This document shows, in pieces, positions 21,484 through 33,712 of a DNA stretch of 64,000 bases. Position 1 is the stretch's first letter; each line of letters opens with the position of its first letter. The stretch spans positions 124,001 to 188,000 of the forward strand of contig LSAX01000003.1 in assembly GCA_001557505.1 (NCBI GenBank), in the 5' to 3' direction. Position numbers and translations under genes: made by a program. The notes beneath the pieces are model-generated. The model was given only the letters and a program-made list of their open reading frames with translations. It was not told the origin of the DNA and made no database searches. This DNA comes from Reticulascus tulasneorum (taxonomy: Eukaryota; Ascomycota; Sordariomycetes; Glomerellales; Reticulascaceae).

Positions 21484-24400
21484 ATGACTTTGACGCTGGA
21501 CGCAGAAATAATGGCCGAAGAAAAGACGCTCCGTATAGGCGTGGATGTGGGAGGCACAAACACCGATGCTGTGGCTATCGACGTAACGATATCATCTAGA
21601 GGGGACCCCGGTCGCGGTGTCATTGCCTTCAAAAAAACACCAACTACTCCTGATGCCACATCCGGGATCGAAGCGGCGGTACGTGCCGTCATCGAGTCCG
21701 CCGGCCTCAACCCAGCTCGCATCGCCAGCGTTACGGTCGGAACAACACACTTCATCAACGCCGTGGTGGAACGCGATGCTCGTCGATTGCGAAGAGTGGC
21801 CATCATCCGGCTCTCGCGCTCTTTTTTGCGTGAGGTACCGCCATTTGCGGACTTCCCAGATGATCTGGCAGCCATCCTGAAAGGGTATTGCGGTATTGTT
21901 GATGGAGGTCTTCACATCGATGGATCGCAGGAGGCCCCAGTTGTAGAGGATCAGGTGGTGCAGGAGTGCAACAAGATCAGAGATCTCGGAATCCTCGCTG
22001 TTGTAATTGCCGGCGTGTTCTCCCCCATCGACGAGACATTCGAACAAGAGAAACGTGTTCGAGACATCATCACTCGAGAACTTCCTGGCGTTGATGTCGT
22101 TTGCTCCCACGAAGTAGCCAATATTGGATTTATGGAACGGGAAAACGCTAGTATTCTGAACGCGGCCATTCTCAGCTATGCAAGGAAGACTATCAAAAGA
22201 TTCCGCATGGCAATGAAGAAACTCGACTTGTCTTGTCCACTCTTCATCACGCAAAACGATGGCACTATCCTGGACTCTGCGTCCGCGGCCAAGATGCCTA
22301 TCAAAACCTTCTCCTCAGGTGCAACGAACTCGATGCGCGGAGCAGCGTATCTCGCGGGCATCGACGCTGGAGGGAACTCTTCTGCTATTGTCATCGATAT
22401 CGGAGGCACGACTTCAGATATTGGCGTGATTCTTCCCAGTGGCCTTCCTCGACAAGCTTCGGCATACGTGACTGTTGCCGGGGTCAGGGTTAATTATTCT
22501 ATGCCGCATCTTCACTCTATTGGCCTTGGCGGTGGCTCACTTGTAAGAGAGTTAGACGGTAAGGTGCGCGTCGGACCGGAGTCGGTGGGCCACTTCTTAT
22601 TGGAACAAGCGTTGGTCTTTGGCGGCAATACGTGTACTGCATCGGACATCTCCGTGGCTTTGGGCCAAGCGAACATGGGAGATAAAACGAAAGTATCGTC
22701 ATTAGACTCAAGCTTTGTTCAGACAGCCGGCGAGCGTATCAAAGCTCTTCTTGACTCAGCAGTCGACGTAATCAAAACCTCATCAGATCCAATGCCAGTC
22801 CTCCTTGTCGGTGGCGGTGCTGTGCTAGCTCCTCATGTCATCGCGGGCGCGTCGCGAGTCATCCGCCCTCCATTCCATGATGTTGCAAACGCTGTCGGGG
22901 CCGCCATTTCGCGTGTCTCCGGGACCGTGGACATCGTGCAAAACACGAGTAACAAGACGGTGGCTGAGGCTGTTCAATACGCCAAAAATCTTGCAGTGAA
23001 GCGTGCGATTGACGCTGGGGCGATCGAGAGTAGTGTCTTGATAGCAGATGTCGAGAGCATACCACTACAATACGTCGCTAATCAGATACGCACTATAGTG
23101 AAGGCAGTTGGAGATATTGATTTCTATGCCGGCGTGCTCTCGCAAGATATTGCATACGAGCCGAGTGACGACGAGGACTTGGATATAGACGACGCCGAAG
23201 AAACAAAGAATCTATCCGGGAGGGTTACTGAAACTATCAATATCGACCCGTTCACGTACAAACCTCGAATTGAGCGCAACGCCGAGGGCATCCAGGAATG
23301 GATCCTCAGCGAAACCGACTTTGCTTGGCTTGCCGACGGATGTTACGTCTTGGGCTGCGCTGGCGGAGGTACCCCTGCACCCAGCTTCATACAGATGCGT
23401 GATATGCTCAGATCCGGACATCGAGTCCGTATCATAGACCAATCTGCCCTTAAAGATGACGCCGTTATCTATTGGGGCGGACACATGGGTTCTCCGGCTG
23501 TTTCTGTGGAACGGCTGCAATCAACCGAGACTGTGCAAGCCGTTCAGGTTTTGATGGAATATTTAAACCACAAATCGTTCGACGCCGTCATGGGTCTTGA
23601 GATTGGAGGCGCCAACGGCCTCGAGCCCATGCTTCTAGGATCCTCAAAGTTCTTCGACGCGCCAGTGGTTGATGCCGACTGGATGGGACGTGCCTATCCC
23701 ACATATTGGCAGACGACTTTGGCAGTCCACGTTCCACTGCAGCTCGTTCCCTGTGCCATCGATTCTGGCGACGGAAAGAGCATTATCATGACCCGTGCTT
23801 CGGACGATGAGATAGTTGATCGAGCACTCCGAGCGTCATGTACGGAGATGGGGAGCCGGGTAGGCATGGCTGCTAGACCCACCACAACGGAATACGTGAG
23901 GAAATTTGGTGTTCTGAACACATGTTCCCTTGCTTGGAGAATTGGAAGGTCTATTGCACGATGCGAAGCAAGTAATCGTCTCTCGAGTGTTGCAGAAGCC
24001 ATTATTGAAGAGGCTGGCGGTCCTGAGGCAGCAAAGGTGCTCTTTCGCGGGAAAATTGTTGCAGTTGAGCGACGCCTTCACAAAGGCCACTCCTACGGAA
24101 CTGTCCACATTGCCGCTTTTGAGGATCAGGACGAGGACGAAAATACCTCGACGGCTAGCCGACAGCCGGCGGTTGTCACAGGTGGGACAATGAAGATTCC
24201 TTTCAAGAACGAGAACATATTTGCTGAGCATACGACCGAGGACGGATCCACTACAACAATCGTTGCTTCTGTTCCGGATCTTATTGCGATTCTGGACAAT
24301 GGGTCCGGCAGGGCCTTAGGTGTACCGGAGTTCAAGTATGGCTATCGAGTTACCGTCATTGGTATTATCTGCTCTCCACGCTGGACAGAGACACCGCGGG

Positions 24401-24507
24401 GACTGGAAATTGGAGGACCGAAGGCTTTCGGATACGATGATATTGAGTACAAGCCTCTTGGAAAGTATATGGAGCCAAAGAGTGTTATTCACGAGTATGC
24501 AACATAA
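21484..24507 (+). CDS. Hydantoinase/oxoprolinase A - DUF917 fusion protein, about 1007 aa
   Basis: An intronless gene. The first ATG is at 21484; a second in-frame ATG at 21511 (MAEEKTLRIGVDVGG) sits closer to the domain start and may be the real one. The N-terminal half (to about residue 520) is a hydantoinase A/oxoprolinase ATPase-type fold: RIGVDVGGTNTDAVAID phosphate loop, SVTVGTTHFINAVVER, IVIDIGGTTSDIG and HSIGLGGGSLVRE. The C-terminal half (about 620-1000) is the DUF917 domain: LGCAGGGTPAPSFIQ, VIYWGGHMGSPAVS, AVMGLEIGGANGLEP and WMGRAYPTYWQ. An acidic linker (DEDLDIDDAEE) divides them. Family members hydrolyse cyclic imides such as hydantoins or 5-oxoproline using ATP. The exact substrate is unknown, but pairing with an NCS1 permease supports import and ring opening of a hydantoin-like nitrogen source in the cytosol. 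Confidence 0.9.
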   Translation: MTLTLDAEIMAEEKTLRIGVDVGGTNTDAVAIDVTISSRGDPGRGVIAFKKTPTTPDATSGIEAAVRAVIESAGLNPARIASVTVGTTHFINAVVERDARRLRRVAIIRLSRSFLREVPPFADFPDDLAAILKGYCGIVDGGLHIDGSQEAPVVEDQVVQECNKIRDLGILAVVIAGVFSPIDETFEQEKRVRDIITRELPGVDVVCSHEVANIGFMERENASILNAAILSYARKTIKRFRMAMKKLDLSCPLFITQNDGTILDSASAAKMPIKTFSSGATNSMRGAAYLAGIDAGGNSSAIVIDIGGTTSDIGVILPSGLPRQASAYVTVAGVRVNYSMPHLHSIGLGGGSLVRELDGKVRVGPESVGHFLLEQALVFGGNTCTASDISVALGQANMGDKTKVSSLDSSFVQTAGERIKALLDSAVDVIKTSSDPMPVLLVGGGAVLAPHVIAGASRVIRPPFHDVANAVGAAISRVSGTVDIVQNTSNKTVAEAVQYAKNLAVKRAIDAGAIESSVLIADVESIPLQYVANQIRTIVKAVGDIDFYAGVLSQDIAYEPSDDEDLDIDDAEETKNLSGRVTETINIDPFTYKPRIERNAEGIQEWILSETDFAWLADGCYVLGCAGGGTPAPSFIQMRDMLRSGHRVRIIDQSALKDDAVIYWGGHMGSPAVSVERLQSTETVQAVQVLMEYLNHKSFDAVMGLEIGGANGLEPMLLGSSKFFDAPVVDADWMGRAYPTYWQTTLAVHVPLQLVPCAIDSGDGKSIIMTRASDDEIVDRALRASCTEMGSRVGMAARPTTTEYVRKFGVLNTCSLAWRIGRSIARCEASNRLSSVAEAIIEEAGGPEAAKVLFRGKIVAVERRLHKGHSYGTVHIAAFEDQDEDENTSTASRQPAVVTGGTMKIPFKNENIFAEHTTEDGSTTTIVASVPDLIAILDNGSGRALGVPEFKYGYRVTVIGIICSPRWTETPRGLEIGGPKAFGYDDIEYKPLGKYMEPKSVIHEYAT

Positions 24508-25217
24508 GCCTTCAATGTAGATATCAGGTCAGGGTTCTAGTCACTAGACTCAGTTTGGTGCAAAGAACCCGATATAGGCCGCGGGTTAACTGAATCCAAC
24601 TGGTTCTTGATCGAGTTGATGTTAATCATTTGCTTTAAGATCTTTTAAATGGGTTTGACTGTCATGGTGACCAGACGTTCACCGAGATCTACCGAATTGC
24701 AGGTACTCGACGCATCATCAGTAGAACAACACCATCTAACTACTGTTCATATCAATAAGACACCAAGATTTCAATCCAACTTTGGAGAGTAGGAAGATAC
24801 TGCTACCGGCCAAGTAGTAAAGACTTCTCAAGTGTAGGCTCCGGCAGAGTTGGGTTGGCCGTTGGATTGTGGTTCCACAATTCCGATATCAGACGGCGAC
24901 ACTAGCGGCCAGATGGCCGGACACGGACTTTATATGTATGTTCTCTCAGGGTCTACATTGCGTCCTACACGTCTTGAATCAACTGAATCAAATATGACTG
25001 AATAAGTGGTTTCTTCCCGAACACCAGACCTGAGTATCATCTCCTAGACTTCCGTAGGTTTATGATGGGGACACCATCCTAAAGCATTTCGTAGTTTCGC
25101 ACCCACTGATAAAACTAAATAAACGTCCTACCCACCCGAGCAGTCAATCTTCCGATCCTATTTTCGGAAGCCGAGAACCCAATTATCAGTAGAGTTGACC
25201 ATTTTGCACTCAACAGA
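24508..25217. other. Intergenic region, no gene seen
   Basis: About 700 bases between the convergent 3' ends of the hydantoinase and aminopeptidase genes. No open frame of interest. Confidence 0.5.
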
Positions 25218-26778
25218 TTAACGCCAAGCGTTGTCCCAACCCGCCTGCTCCACAACAAATGCGATTGCCAGCTCCGAAAATCTCGCCATGTGCTGCTGTA
25301 TGTCAGTACCTGTCTAAAGAAATGCAAGCGAAGACGCACATCGATAGAGAAGACGCCAGTGTCATCGTCGATGTCCATTGTATCGTTCTCGCTGTGCACG
25401 TATGGATCGTAGTCGCCCGGGAAGGTACCGGCATCGGACAGGGGGTTACCCTCGGACGCGAACGCAGCCGGGTAGTCGAATCTTGTGAAGGACATGTAGT
25501 CGGAACCAGCGCCCCTAGAAAACATTGATATTAGCAGTGCGCGTAGAGGGAACCGTTCAACTTACTTGGGGAGCTCGTGCACATGTGTGGGGATGGAGAT
25601 GTATTCTTTGCTCAGCTTCACGGCCCACTCAGTGAGCGCATCGTCGGCATCCGTCTTGATGAACCCGACAGATTCGGTCGCGTTTCGAGCAATGAATGCC
25701 GTCATGTCCTACTAGGCCATCAGCCACCTCAGTCGTCGAGCTAGATCACTAAACGACTTACAAACTCCATCATGGCACCGATTCGCGCTCCGCTGTCCTT
25801 TTTATACTTTGCAATTGCCAGACTACCAAGCAGGCCGGCCTCCTCGGCGGCGTACCAGTGGAACTCGACTGGTCCGTTTTTGGGCGTGTAGCCAGACTCA
25901 GCTAGCACGCGGAAAGCCTCAAGGATGCTGACTGTGCCAGAGCAGTCGTCGTCGGCGCCCGGCGCGGGCAGGAGGGGAAAGAGGTAGTTGGCCGAGTCTT
26001 GATGGGCGCCAAGTATCGTCAGCGGTAGGGAAAAGTTGCGGATCTTGGGTTCGAAGCGCGCGATGATCGATGACTGGGGAAACGAGTGGGTGAAGTACTC
26101 GAGCGAAATGTGTGTCCGGAAGGGCGAATTGTCAATGATCTACGGCGACTCAGTCAGTGTAGAACAGCGACTAATAAAAGCTGCTCACCTTGGCAATGTG
26201 GTCATGGAGCCATTCGGCGCTCTGCTCCCCGATTGGACCGCCGTAATATCGATTGTAGTAGTTAGTCATGTGTCGGAGGACATCATGCATGCGTCCCGTG
26301 GAAATGTGCCCAAAAAGAGGCTTGATGAGCCGTTGATGCGTAAAGTCGGGAAGGTCTACGAGAGGGTAAGTAAAGTGTGGTGACCGGCTCCAATGATCGG
26401 CCTACGAGCTTTGCCTGCCATGGACGCGTCAACCTGGTCGGGCAAGTCCTGATGATCCGTGATATCCATGAAGCCCTTCCCAGCTCTACGGAGACGCAAT
26501 TTATCCCCCTCAGTCATCCATTCCGGGTTCGACTCGCCAAAGAGATGCAAGAGACGCGGCTCCGCGAGCTCGGCTGCGGCGTCGGGTTGGAGGGAGAGGA
26601 ATGCATCGACAGGGTCGGAGTGCTTCTCCAGGGCGGCGTAGATAGCATCGTCAACAACCCGCGCCGGCTCCACAGATGGTGCAAAGACTGTCTGAGCGTC
26701 TTGAGATGGCAGACAGAGGACCGCCTGCGACGTGGCCAGTAGCAGGAGCAATTTGCTGGTGAGTGCAAGTCCGAACAT
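25218..26778 (-). CDS. Secreted M28-family leucine aminopeptidase, about 437 aa
   Basis: Six exons: 26778-26406, 26355-26189, 26139-25762, 25708-25566, 25514-25340 and 25295-25218. Introns are 44-53 bases and the frame is kept; the last acceptor could be three bases further on. A signal peptide (LLLLLATSQAVLC) is followed by a propeptide with WMTEGDKLRLRRAGKGFMDI, typical of fungal LAP1. Zinc and catalytic residues are present: LGAHQDS (His), PGADDDCSG (Asp), YAAEEAGLLGS (catalytic Glu and ligand Glu), FIKTDADD (Asp) and YVHSENDTMD (His). It removes N-terminal residues, preferring Leu, outside the cell after propeptide removal. Length and architecture are normal for the family. Together with the M43 protease at 32.8-33.7 kb it suggests extracellular protein digestion. 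Confidence 0.9.
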
Positions 26779-29700
26779 GGCGAATTGGTGGCGGTTGGGC
26801 AGAAGATGTTAATTCAGGATGCTGGACGGGATTTCGGTGATTGGATTGGGAGGGGCATCGCTTTATGATGATGCGATATCTGTAGATCCCTGTTCGGGTT
26901 GTATCCTGCCGATAACCGATAAGCGCCTGCCCAGGATGGTAAAGCGTCGGATGACTCTCTTGTGTCATCACATCTGCAATGGCCGTTGGCGATCGCAAGA
27001 AGGATTCGTAATTCAAATATTGTGTTTTGACATCAAGTACGAGTATTCGTCGCATAATAGTACACATATTAATCCCAGCCTGCCTTTTAATCGCAGGAAG
27101 GGTTGCATCGTTCAAGGAGTTGACCCGTCATGGTGGCTAGTCGCCGAGCTAGAGCTGCAAGCTTAGAGGGCTGCAGAATGCGCTTAGGTCTTTTTCGGCC
27201 GCGTCACATACTTACGTAGTGCGCTGCCCTCACCGCCCATGCGGAAGCGGCTGCTCGCGGGTCAGGTTGAATGTTGGACTGAACCGTTTCAACGTGACAA
27301 TGTCGACAGATTTCATCATCTTTTCTTGCTTGATATCTGCATTGCAATTTGGCAAATGACCCAACTTGTTACCATAGGTTGCGTTCCCCTACAGTGCATC
27401 TATTTACTAATCCATATTCAATATAGAGTTGACATGGTTCTATCTATTGACTTGATTCCACGGAAGCCCCAGAGTTTGCTCGCTGAGCTGGGGAAGAAAC
27501 ATGACAGCACTCTATGGGATCGTATGTGGCTGACAAGTGGACTGGTATCAAAGATACATGTCGTTCTAAGGAAGACCCTCTCAAACCATAGCTCTGCTTA
27601 CTCTTGCACAAGCAGCGTAGCACGAACCTCGGGTTTCTGGTAGTACAGAGGCCATTTCCTACTTATCCTTTTCTTTCATCCATCATCTCTTCTTCTCCAA
27701 GGCTAGTGATCCCATGGCCCGGAATGCTGTCACTCTCGATTGTATTACTGTGACCCCCGACGGCCGTCATCCCATTGGGTGTTCATGAGATGGCAGCATG
27801 AGGCCTACGTTACGCCGGAGGCATCTGCACAATCGTTGCAGGCATTGGCGTCGACTGGCAAGTTATGAAATACATCATTAGATGCATGGGCATAGGCGTA
27901 GATGGATGGTTCAATTGCGGCAGTAGATAATTAAACATACATGCCAAGCACTACTTAACATTGAAATGCATCATCGTATCTACGGAGGTGGCGTTTGAGG
28001 GAAATCCGTTAGGGACATTGATGGCGTGAGGCTCTGATCTCTATCAGTCTTGGCGTAGCAGTGGAAGATTTGATACTTTCTGACGTATATTAATACCTAT
28101 GAACGAGGGGCGTGAAGATGAAATGTCTGTTCCTGTCTGACATACAGAATTCACAGTGAATACACTGTGTGGCAATCTAAGCATCGCCTACTGTAGCATT
28201 CACAAATCGCAGGCCTCCTTGTCTTTAAAAGGCCTATCGTTCTAATTACACTACGAAGTACTTCTAGTTACAGTATAATTATTATGCGTGGCATACTTAA
28301 TGAAGGAGAATACATGTGCATTGACGATGCTAAGCTCTGCTATGTCCCCATAGTCGTCAGTCAGACATAGCCCGGGCATCTTCTAGACCGAATTCAGGCG
28401 TGTGCTCGATCTAGGAGGGCCGGCTGTTTTCGAGAATGAGATGAAATGATGGAGAATATACCGGATGAAGACATGGGTCATATCTGGCACTTACTAGTCA
28501 TGAACAAGATGGAAGATGCGTCATGAGATCATACAGATTCTTGCCTGCCCGTGCCCTTCATCCAGTTCAAGCCCTGTACCTGAGGCTTGTGCCATTCTAC
28601 GGCTCTTCATGTTTGATCAACGCCTCTCTCCACAAGCTATTTCAATTAGAAGGCATGCATTTGATGCAAAAGATGTGCCAATGTTTGCTTGCAGAGGTCC
28701 TCTATGGAGTTCAACTGGAATTATCAACGGGAATTGGAATCTCCTGCTCGAAGCTGGACCACGACTCCAATGTTGGAGCTCTCGTGCTACGAATGACCCT
28801 TGAGGGATTGCAAGTGTTCAATCGTCCTCACTTTTGCAGGCTCTCTCAAAGGGGCGGGCGACAGATTCGAACCCCGTAGAGCAGGAGCTTTATGGGCTCA
28901 GAACGGTAGAGGGATCGCGTACCTGATTCGTGGCGTGTTGCATTGCGGTCCAGGGGTCTGGAGGAACGCAGGAGTCGTCTGAGATTTCAGTAAGGCCACC
29001 ATGCCCAGGTCTAGAACCCCCAGTAGAGGAGTCGCGGGCGTAGTGGGACGAAAGCCCCAGTACCAATCAATTGGCTAATCGCTCGAAACAAAAGTCAGCG
29101 GCCGCCGAGTCGTGAATATGATGCTGCAGGTACTGCAGTAGTCGGGACACGATGCATCCGTGGGGTCATTTATCTCGGTAGGGATGGCGGCCACCTGAAT
29201 GTGCTGATGTGAGCAGAGCGGCTAAAGTTACCCCTTGCCATCGCAGCAGCACGGGCCCTGGCCACTGCTCCCAGCTCTCGGAATACATGATAAGGACGGA
29301 TGAGCAAAAGGCACGTAGGAATAAGCATTTGCCAATGTCGCCTCCGTCTGATCGACATGGGTCGAACCATGTCTCCCCTGACTCTCCCTGGGGGGTTTGC
29401 CAATGGCCGTTGGCTTTCAACCGATCGGTTCTGACACCCGGGCCAGTTTGATCCCTTGGCGCCTTGGCGCTGAAACAAGCCATGCCACACGGAGCTCCAA
29501 TCCATCCGCGAATTAACTGCCCATCGCGGGCAGTGGGCATAAACCCCCGGAGCTTGGTTTGAAAATGGACGGTGCTTCTCCCAGTCTCATCTCCACGCGG
29601 AGAATGAGATGCTGCTCGTGACCGATGATAATTGATTGATGTAGGAAGGCTCCTGAACCTGCGGAGCATTTCCATGAGCGCAAGCGTGGCACGAAAATAA

Positions 29701-30261
29701 GATCTCGTTGTGATGACATGGTCATCCAGTATCCAAAGCTACTACTGGGAGTCCCATAAGCGGCGGTGGCTGGCTGGATTGCGGTCGACCAATTCTCCGT
29801 TTCAAGGACAGCGGCCCCGTTTCGTATGATAGACCCCCTAGACTATGCCGGCAAAGATTTCACCATTACAGCTGCTGCAGTGCGCGTTGAAAGCTGGTCC
29901 GCGCCAATGCAATGCACTTATTCATCCTGCCAACTTGCGAGAGGAGATCACGTCCATGGCGCAAGGGGGAACTGGTAGGCTCACGGTAGCTATACAGATC
30001 TGAGCCTGGCCTCTTTTGACGGCTAGGATGAAACCCGACAACCGCCGGCAGAACTGTGCGTTCTTCTCCATGTCCATCACTCCTGAGCAAAAATGCCCCT
30101 CGCCCAAGGGATGATCTCCAAGCGTGGTTTTTGTACAGCATATAACTGCCAAGGCCGATCCTCTCGATGCATCACGGGCGCTGCACCAATTTCTCTCGAC
30201 CAGACCTTCTTTTCATTCTTTTCTTTTAATTTACTCTCATTTCTTCATTCTCTCATTGGCT
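26779..30261. other. Intergenic region, no supported gene
   Basis: About 3.5 kb. Frames such as 27239-27643 (+), 28523-28879 (+) and 29166-29675 (-) show no domain, splice structure or signal peptide. A short perfect hairpin, CACAGTG-AATA-CACTGTG, lies at 28152-28169. The right 200 bases, with CT-rich sequence before 30262, are the likely promoter and leader of the LtrA-like gene. Confidence 0.5.
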
Positions 30262-32238
30262 ATGGCTGACCGCCAAGACGAAGGGTACACGCCCGCTCCT
30301 GAGTTGGAGGATGCAACCTCCAAGAGAGCCAAGATTCTTCATCGTCGACTCGAGGAGAATCTTCCCGTCTTCGGCGAGCTCGTGGAGCGTGCCAACCCGT
30401 TCGAACTTCGATATCACGAGCACGAAGATGCGCGGAACATCGAGTTGTTCTTCGATCTCTTCTTCGTCGCCATCTTTAGCACCTTCACCAAGAACCACGA
30501 GATCAACAGCAACGAATCGCTTTCGTCTTATGCCGTCTACTTCGGCGTCATCTGGGCCTCGTGGCTTCAAGTCTGTCTTTACGATGTACGATTTGGCTTC
30601 GACAGCATATTCGAGCGCTTTACTAAAGCGGTGCAAATGTGCATGTTCATTGGGTTCGCGTCGGCAACAGGTTGCCTGGATATGAACCCCACCAAGGCCA
30701 AGAAGGCGTCCGACTTGTCCGGTTTCGAATCGCTCAACCTGCTCATGATCATCTCGCGTGCACTTTTCGCCCTTCAGTACTTTGTTGCCGTTATACTAGT
30801 AGGACGCAAGCACAAGCCCGCCAGAGCCCCGCTCATGATCACCTCCGCCATGTATGCTTTCGTCAGCCTTATATATGCGCTGCTGTTCAAGTTCGTGCTT
30901 GTAGATGGCGGCAAGACGCAAAGCTTCTATGGATACTACGCCATCATTGCGTTCGAGCTCGCCGTCATGTCTGTTGTCGTCTATCAATACGAATGTGTCA
31001 GCTTCAAAGATACCCACCTGCACAAACGTCTCATGGTGTTGACGCTCATGATCCTTGGCGAGGGCATCATCGTCTGTGCATTCAGCTTCGCCAAAATCAG
31101 CTCGAAAACTGGATGGACAGCCAACTCCTTCGGCCAAGCTCTCTGCGTTATCTTAAGCATCGTGAGTCCAAGTGGCCTGCCGTGAAGTGCCTGTAGCATA
31201 CTAACCTCCTCTTAGTACTTTGTCTACTGTCTCTACTTTGGTAACTCTGGTATCGAGCTCGCCCGGGAATTCCGCCCCGCCAAGCAGCAGATTTACACGA
31301 TGCTTCACTTGCCTTTCCATCTCTCCCTGGCTCTCACCCTCGAGGGGCTTCGTACATGGACTGTGATTGCAAACGTGCAATACAATTTCCAAAAGGTCTA
31401 CGGGTACCTGGACAAGGTCCTTGGCGAAACACCGGATGTTTATCGTCTGGAAGAGTTCGACGCGATCACGGGTGCTAGTATCGTCAACACTCTCAATGAC
31501 ACCGTGAAATCGTTCGGGTTTGACGACTCGTCCTCTTGGAGCTACATGCAGACTGCCCTCATGAAGCTCAACCTTGTCTGGGAGAATGACGCAGCTACAA
31601 TTGGCGCACAGAACAAGAGCGACGCCCTCAAATTTTGGTTTACAGAGTTTGTCTCCCTCGTGCAGAACGAGCAGTTTGTCGCCAACAGCCTGGTCGTGCC
31701 AGCGGTTCAAGTCGAAGCAGCCAAAGGCTCCGGTATCGCGAACATGGAGGCGTACTTCGAAGTTTTCAAGATGATATTTATCTACTTTTTCATCTGCACA
31801 GCGTTAGTCATGATCTTGCTAGGTGTCTTCAGAAGTATGAGCATTGGCCCGCGAGACAAGTACGACAGGGTGATGATCGCCGTCAGGATGGCAATGGGTC
31901 TGCTTTTGGGATTCCTAGCGCTTATGGCACTGGTAGATGAGCATATCACAAGTTATATTGACAGTGGTGTGCTTCTACCCACCCTCTTGTTTGTCCTCTT
32001 GTTTGGTAAGTTTATGCCTAGCAATCTCCAGATAAGTCTCTCCGCTAACCATGTACCTGTAGTTGTCATCTTCGAGAAGAGTTTGACTAATTACGCGATC
32101 AAACTCGGAAAGAGGTTGGCTCTTACTGATTATGAGGATGCCGAACACGGAGAGAGAGGGGAGAAATCATTGGGCCGATTACTGGAGAGTGATTCCGAAG
32201 AATCATTCAGTTATCAGTCAGTGGAGGAAAGAGGATGA
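30262..32238 (+). CDS. LtrA-family (low temperature requirement A) multi-pass membrane protein, 621 aa
   Basis: Three exons: 30262-31161, 31216-32005 and 32063-32238. Intron one has GTGAGT, TACTAAC and TTAG; intron two has GTAAGT and GTAG. The family is recognised from the early motif ELFFDLFFVAIFSTFTKNH, followed by YFGVIWASWLQVCLYDVRF and LHKRLMVLTLMILGEGIIV. There are roughly nine to eleven hydrophobic helices, interrupted by a long soluble insert (about 370-490). A charged cytoplasmic tail ends in an acidic/Ser stretch (RLLESDSEESFSYQSVEERG). In bacteria ltrA was named for growth at low temperature; the molecular activity of the fungal proteins is unknown. The ATG at 30262 follows a CT-rich leader and begins MADRQDEG. 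Confidence 0.85.
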
Positions 32239-32772
32239 AGAGGCTGAACAGGTACTTTGGTTATTCGTGTAATCTATTACTGCTTCTGAGAAGTGATTTA
32301 TGCTGGTAGTAGATGAGCGAGTTTTATTAGCATTACAACGTGTGCCCTGGATATGGCCGCGGAGGGGTTGCACGGGGGCGTATCTCTCAGGCTAAACAGC
32401 GAAACTCGCCAATTACAATTGTCATACCTACTATTGTCCCTCAAAGACTAGCTATCTAGGCATGAACGCGTAAGTCTCCGCCGACTAATAACCGCGAGGC
32501 CAATTTTGACGACTTGAGCCATGTCACATTTAGAAAACACTATCGGGTCGAGTTCATGTTCTCTTAGTCTGGATTTAGTGTGCGTCAAGCTTGAGTGCTA
32601 AAGAGACATGCTTCCCGTTCCCCCGGACCCTTCTACTAGAGGCCATAGTAACGAACTCTATGATAACCCATGAAACCTTTTGATGATCCTAGTCAGAGAT
32701 TTCAATGTGTCTCCTATGTACCTACGACCAACTCCACGTATGTACAAAGCTTGCTCAGGTCGCACCACCAAT
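32239..32772. other. Intergenic region between convergent genes
   Basis: About 530 bases between the LtrA-like and metalloprotease stop codons. No open frame of note. Confidence 0.5.
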
Positions 32773-33712
32773 CTAACCTCGGTACTGGTTCCAGTAGCTG
32801 TACATGCGAGTCTGCTGACCGGCAGTAAATTGCTCATAGCATTGGCTGGATATCCTTGTTAGCAAATCCATGGGCAACCAAGAAAGGTAAACTCACTCAT
32901 AAGAGTAGTCCATATAGTTATGGATAGGGTCAACTCCGGCCTGGCTGGGGCACGAATCGCGCGAGGCAGGGCAGCCGCTGGTGGGGCTAGACTGGGCAGG
33001 GGTGTCGGAGACGGAGTCACCGGAGCCGGTGCAGCCGCCCTGGAAGGTATGGAAGAGACCAAACCAGTGGCCGACCTCGTGGGTGACGGTCTTGCCCTGG
33101 TTGAAGTTGGTGTAGCTGCCGCCGGGCATGGATGAGTACAGGATGGAGCAGCCATCGTAGTAAAAGGCGTTAGAGCCCGAGCTCACACTCTCCGGGAAGT
33201 AGCAGTATCCGAAGGAGCCACCAAGGCTCTTGAGGAAGTACAGGTTAAGGTCGCTGTAAGTGCCTTTGCGAAGCGCCTTCTTCATGGCCAGCTCGTTGCC
33301 GTCGCTCGCCCACGCACTGTTAATCGTCTTGTCTGTCCCCTTCAGGTTGAAGTGGATGCCGTGCGGGGCATAGTTCGAGTTCATGACGGCAAGCTGGTCG
33401 GACAACATCTTGTCCTACAGCGGGTCAGCGGACTGGCCAGGGCAAAGACGGAGCGAGACTTACGGTGACGTATCCATCTGTCAGCTTGGTGGAGGAGGCT
33501 ACAACGTGGAAGTAGACATTGACCTCAATTGCGGCCATCAGGGAAAAGTTGCCGGATGCCCTGAACTCAGCTTCCTGCGTAGCAAAGGTCTGGGAGACGG
33601 CAATTTGCTCCTTGGTCGGTGCCGGAGCGCCGCAACCAAAGCCGACAGGGCGGACAATGCCGGCCGAGGCAGCAGCAGCGAGGCCGGCAACAATGATGAA
33701 CTTGGCAAACAT
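32773..33712 (-). CDS. Secreted M43 (pappalysin-type) metalloprotease, 279 aa
   Basis: Three exons: 33712-33464, 33414-32897 and 32845-32773, with GTAAGT and GTGAGT donors and a GCTAAC branch in the second intron. The signal peptide is [17 protein letters not shown]. The zinc site [11 protein letters not shown] (residues 195-205) has the full HExxHxxGxxH pattern, and NYMDYSYD provides the Met-turn. The Cys-rich loop between them ([25 protein letters not shown]) and the tail [17 protein letters not shown] match MEP1-type fungal extracellular metalloproteases. It acts outside the cell as a zinc endopeptidase. Length fits the family, and no residue of the zinc site is missing. An upstream in-frame codon exists, but the ATG at 33712 directly precedes the signal peptide and is preferred. 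Confidence 0.92.

Noticed and set aside
28152..28169. Perfect 7-base-arm hairpin CACAGTG/CACTGTG
   Set aside because: Single occurrence with no T-run or gene end beside it; a hairpin this short is expected by chance in 64 kb.
28523..28879. 118-residue plus-strand frame
   Set aside because: No family resemblance, no splice signals and no leader features.
28840..28900. Minus-strand B-box-like GGGGTTCGAATCT
   Set aside because: Flanking bases do not form a T stem and there is no matching A box at the right distance.
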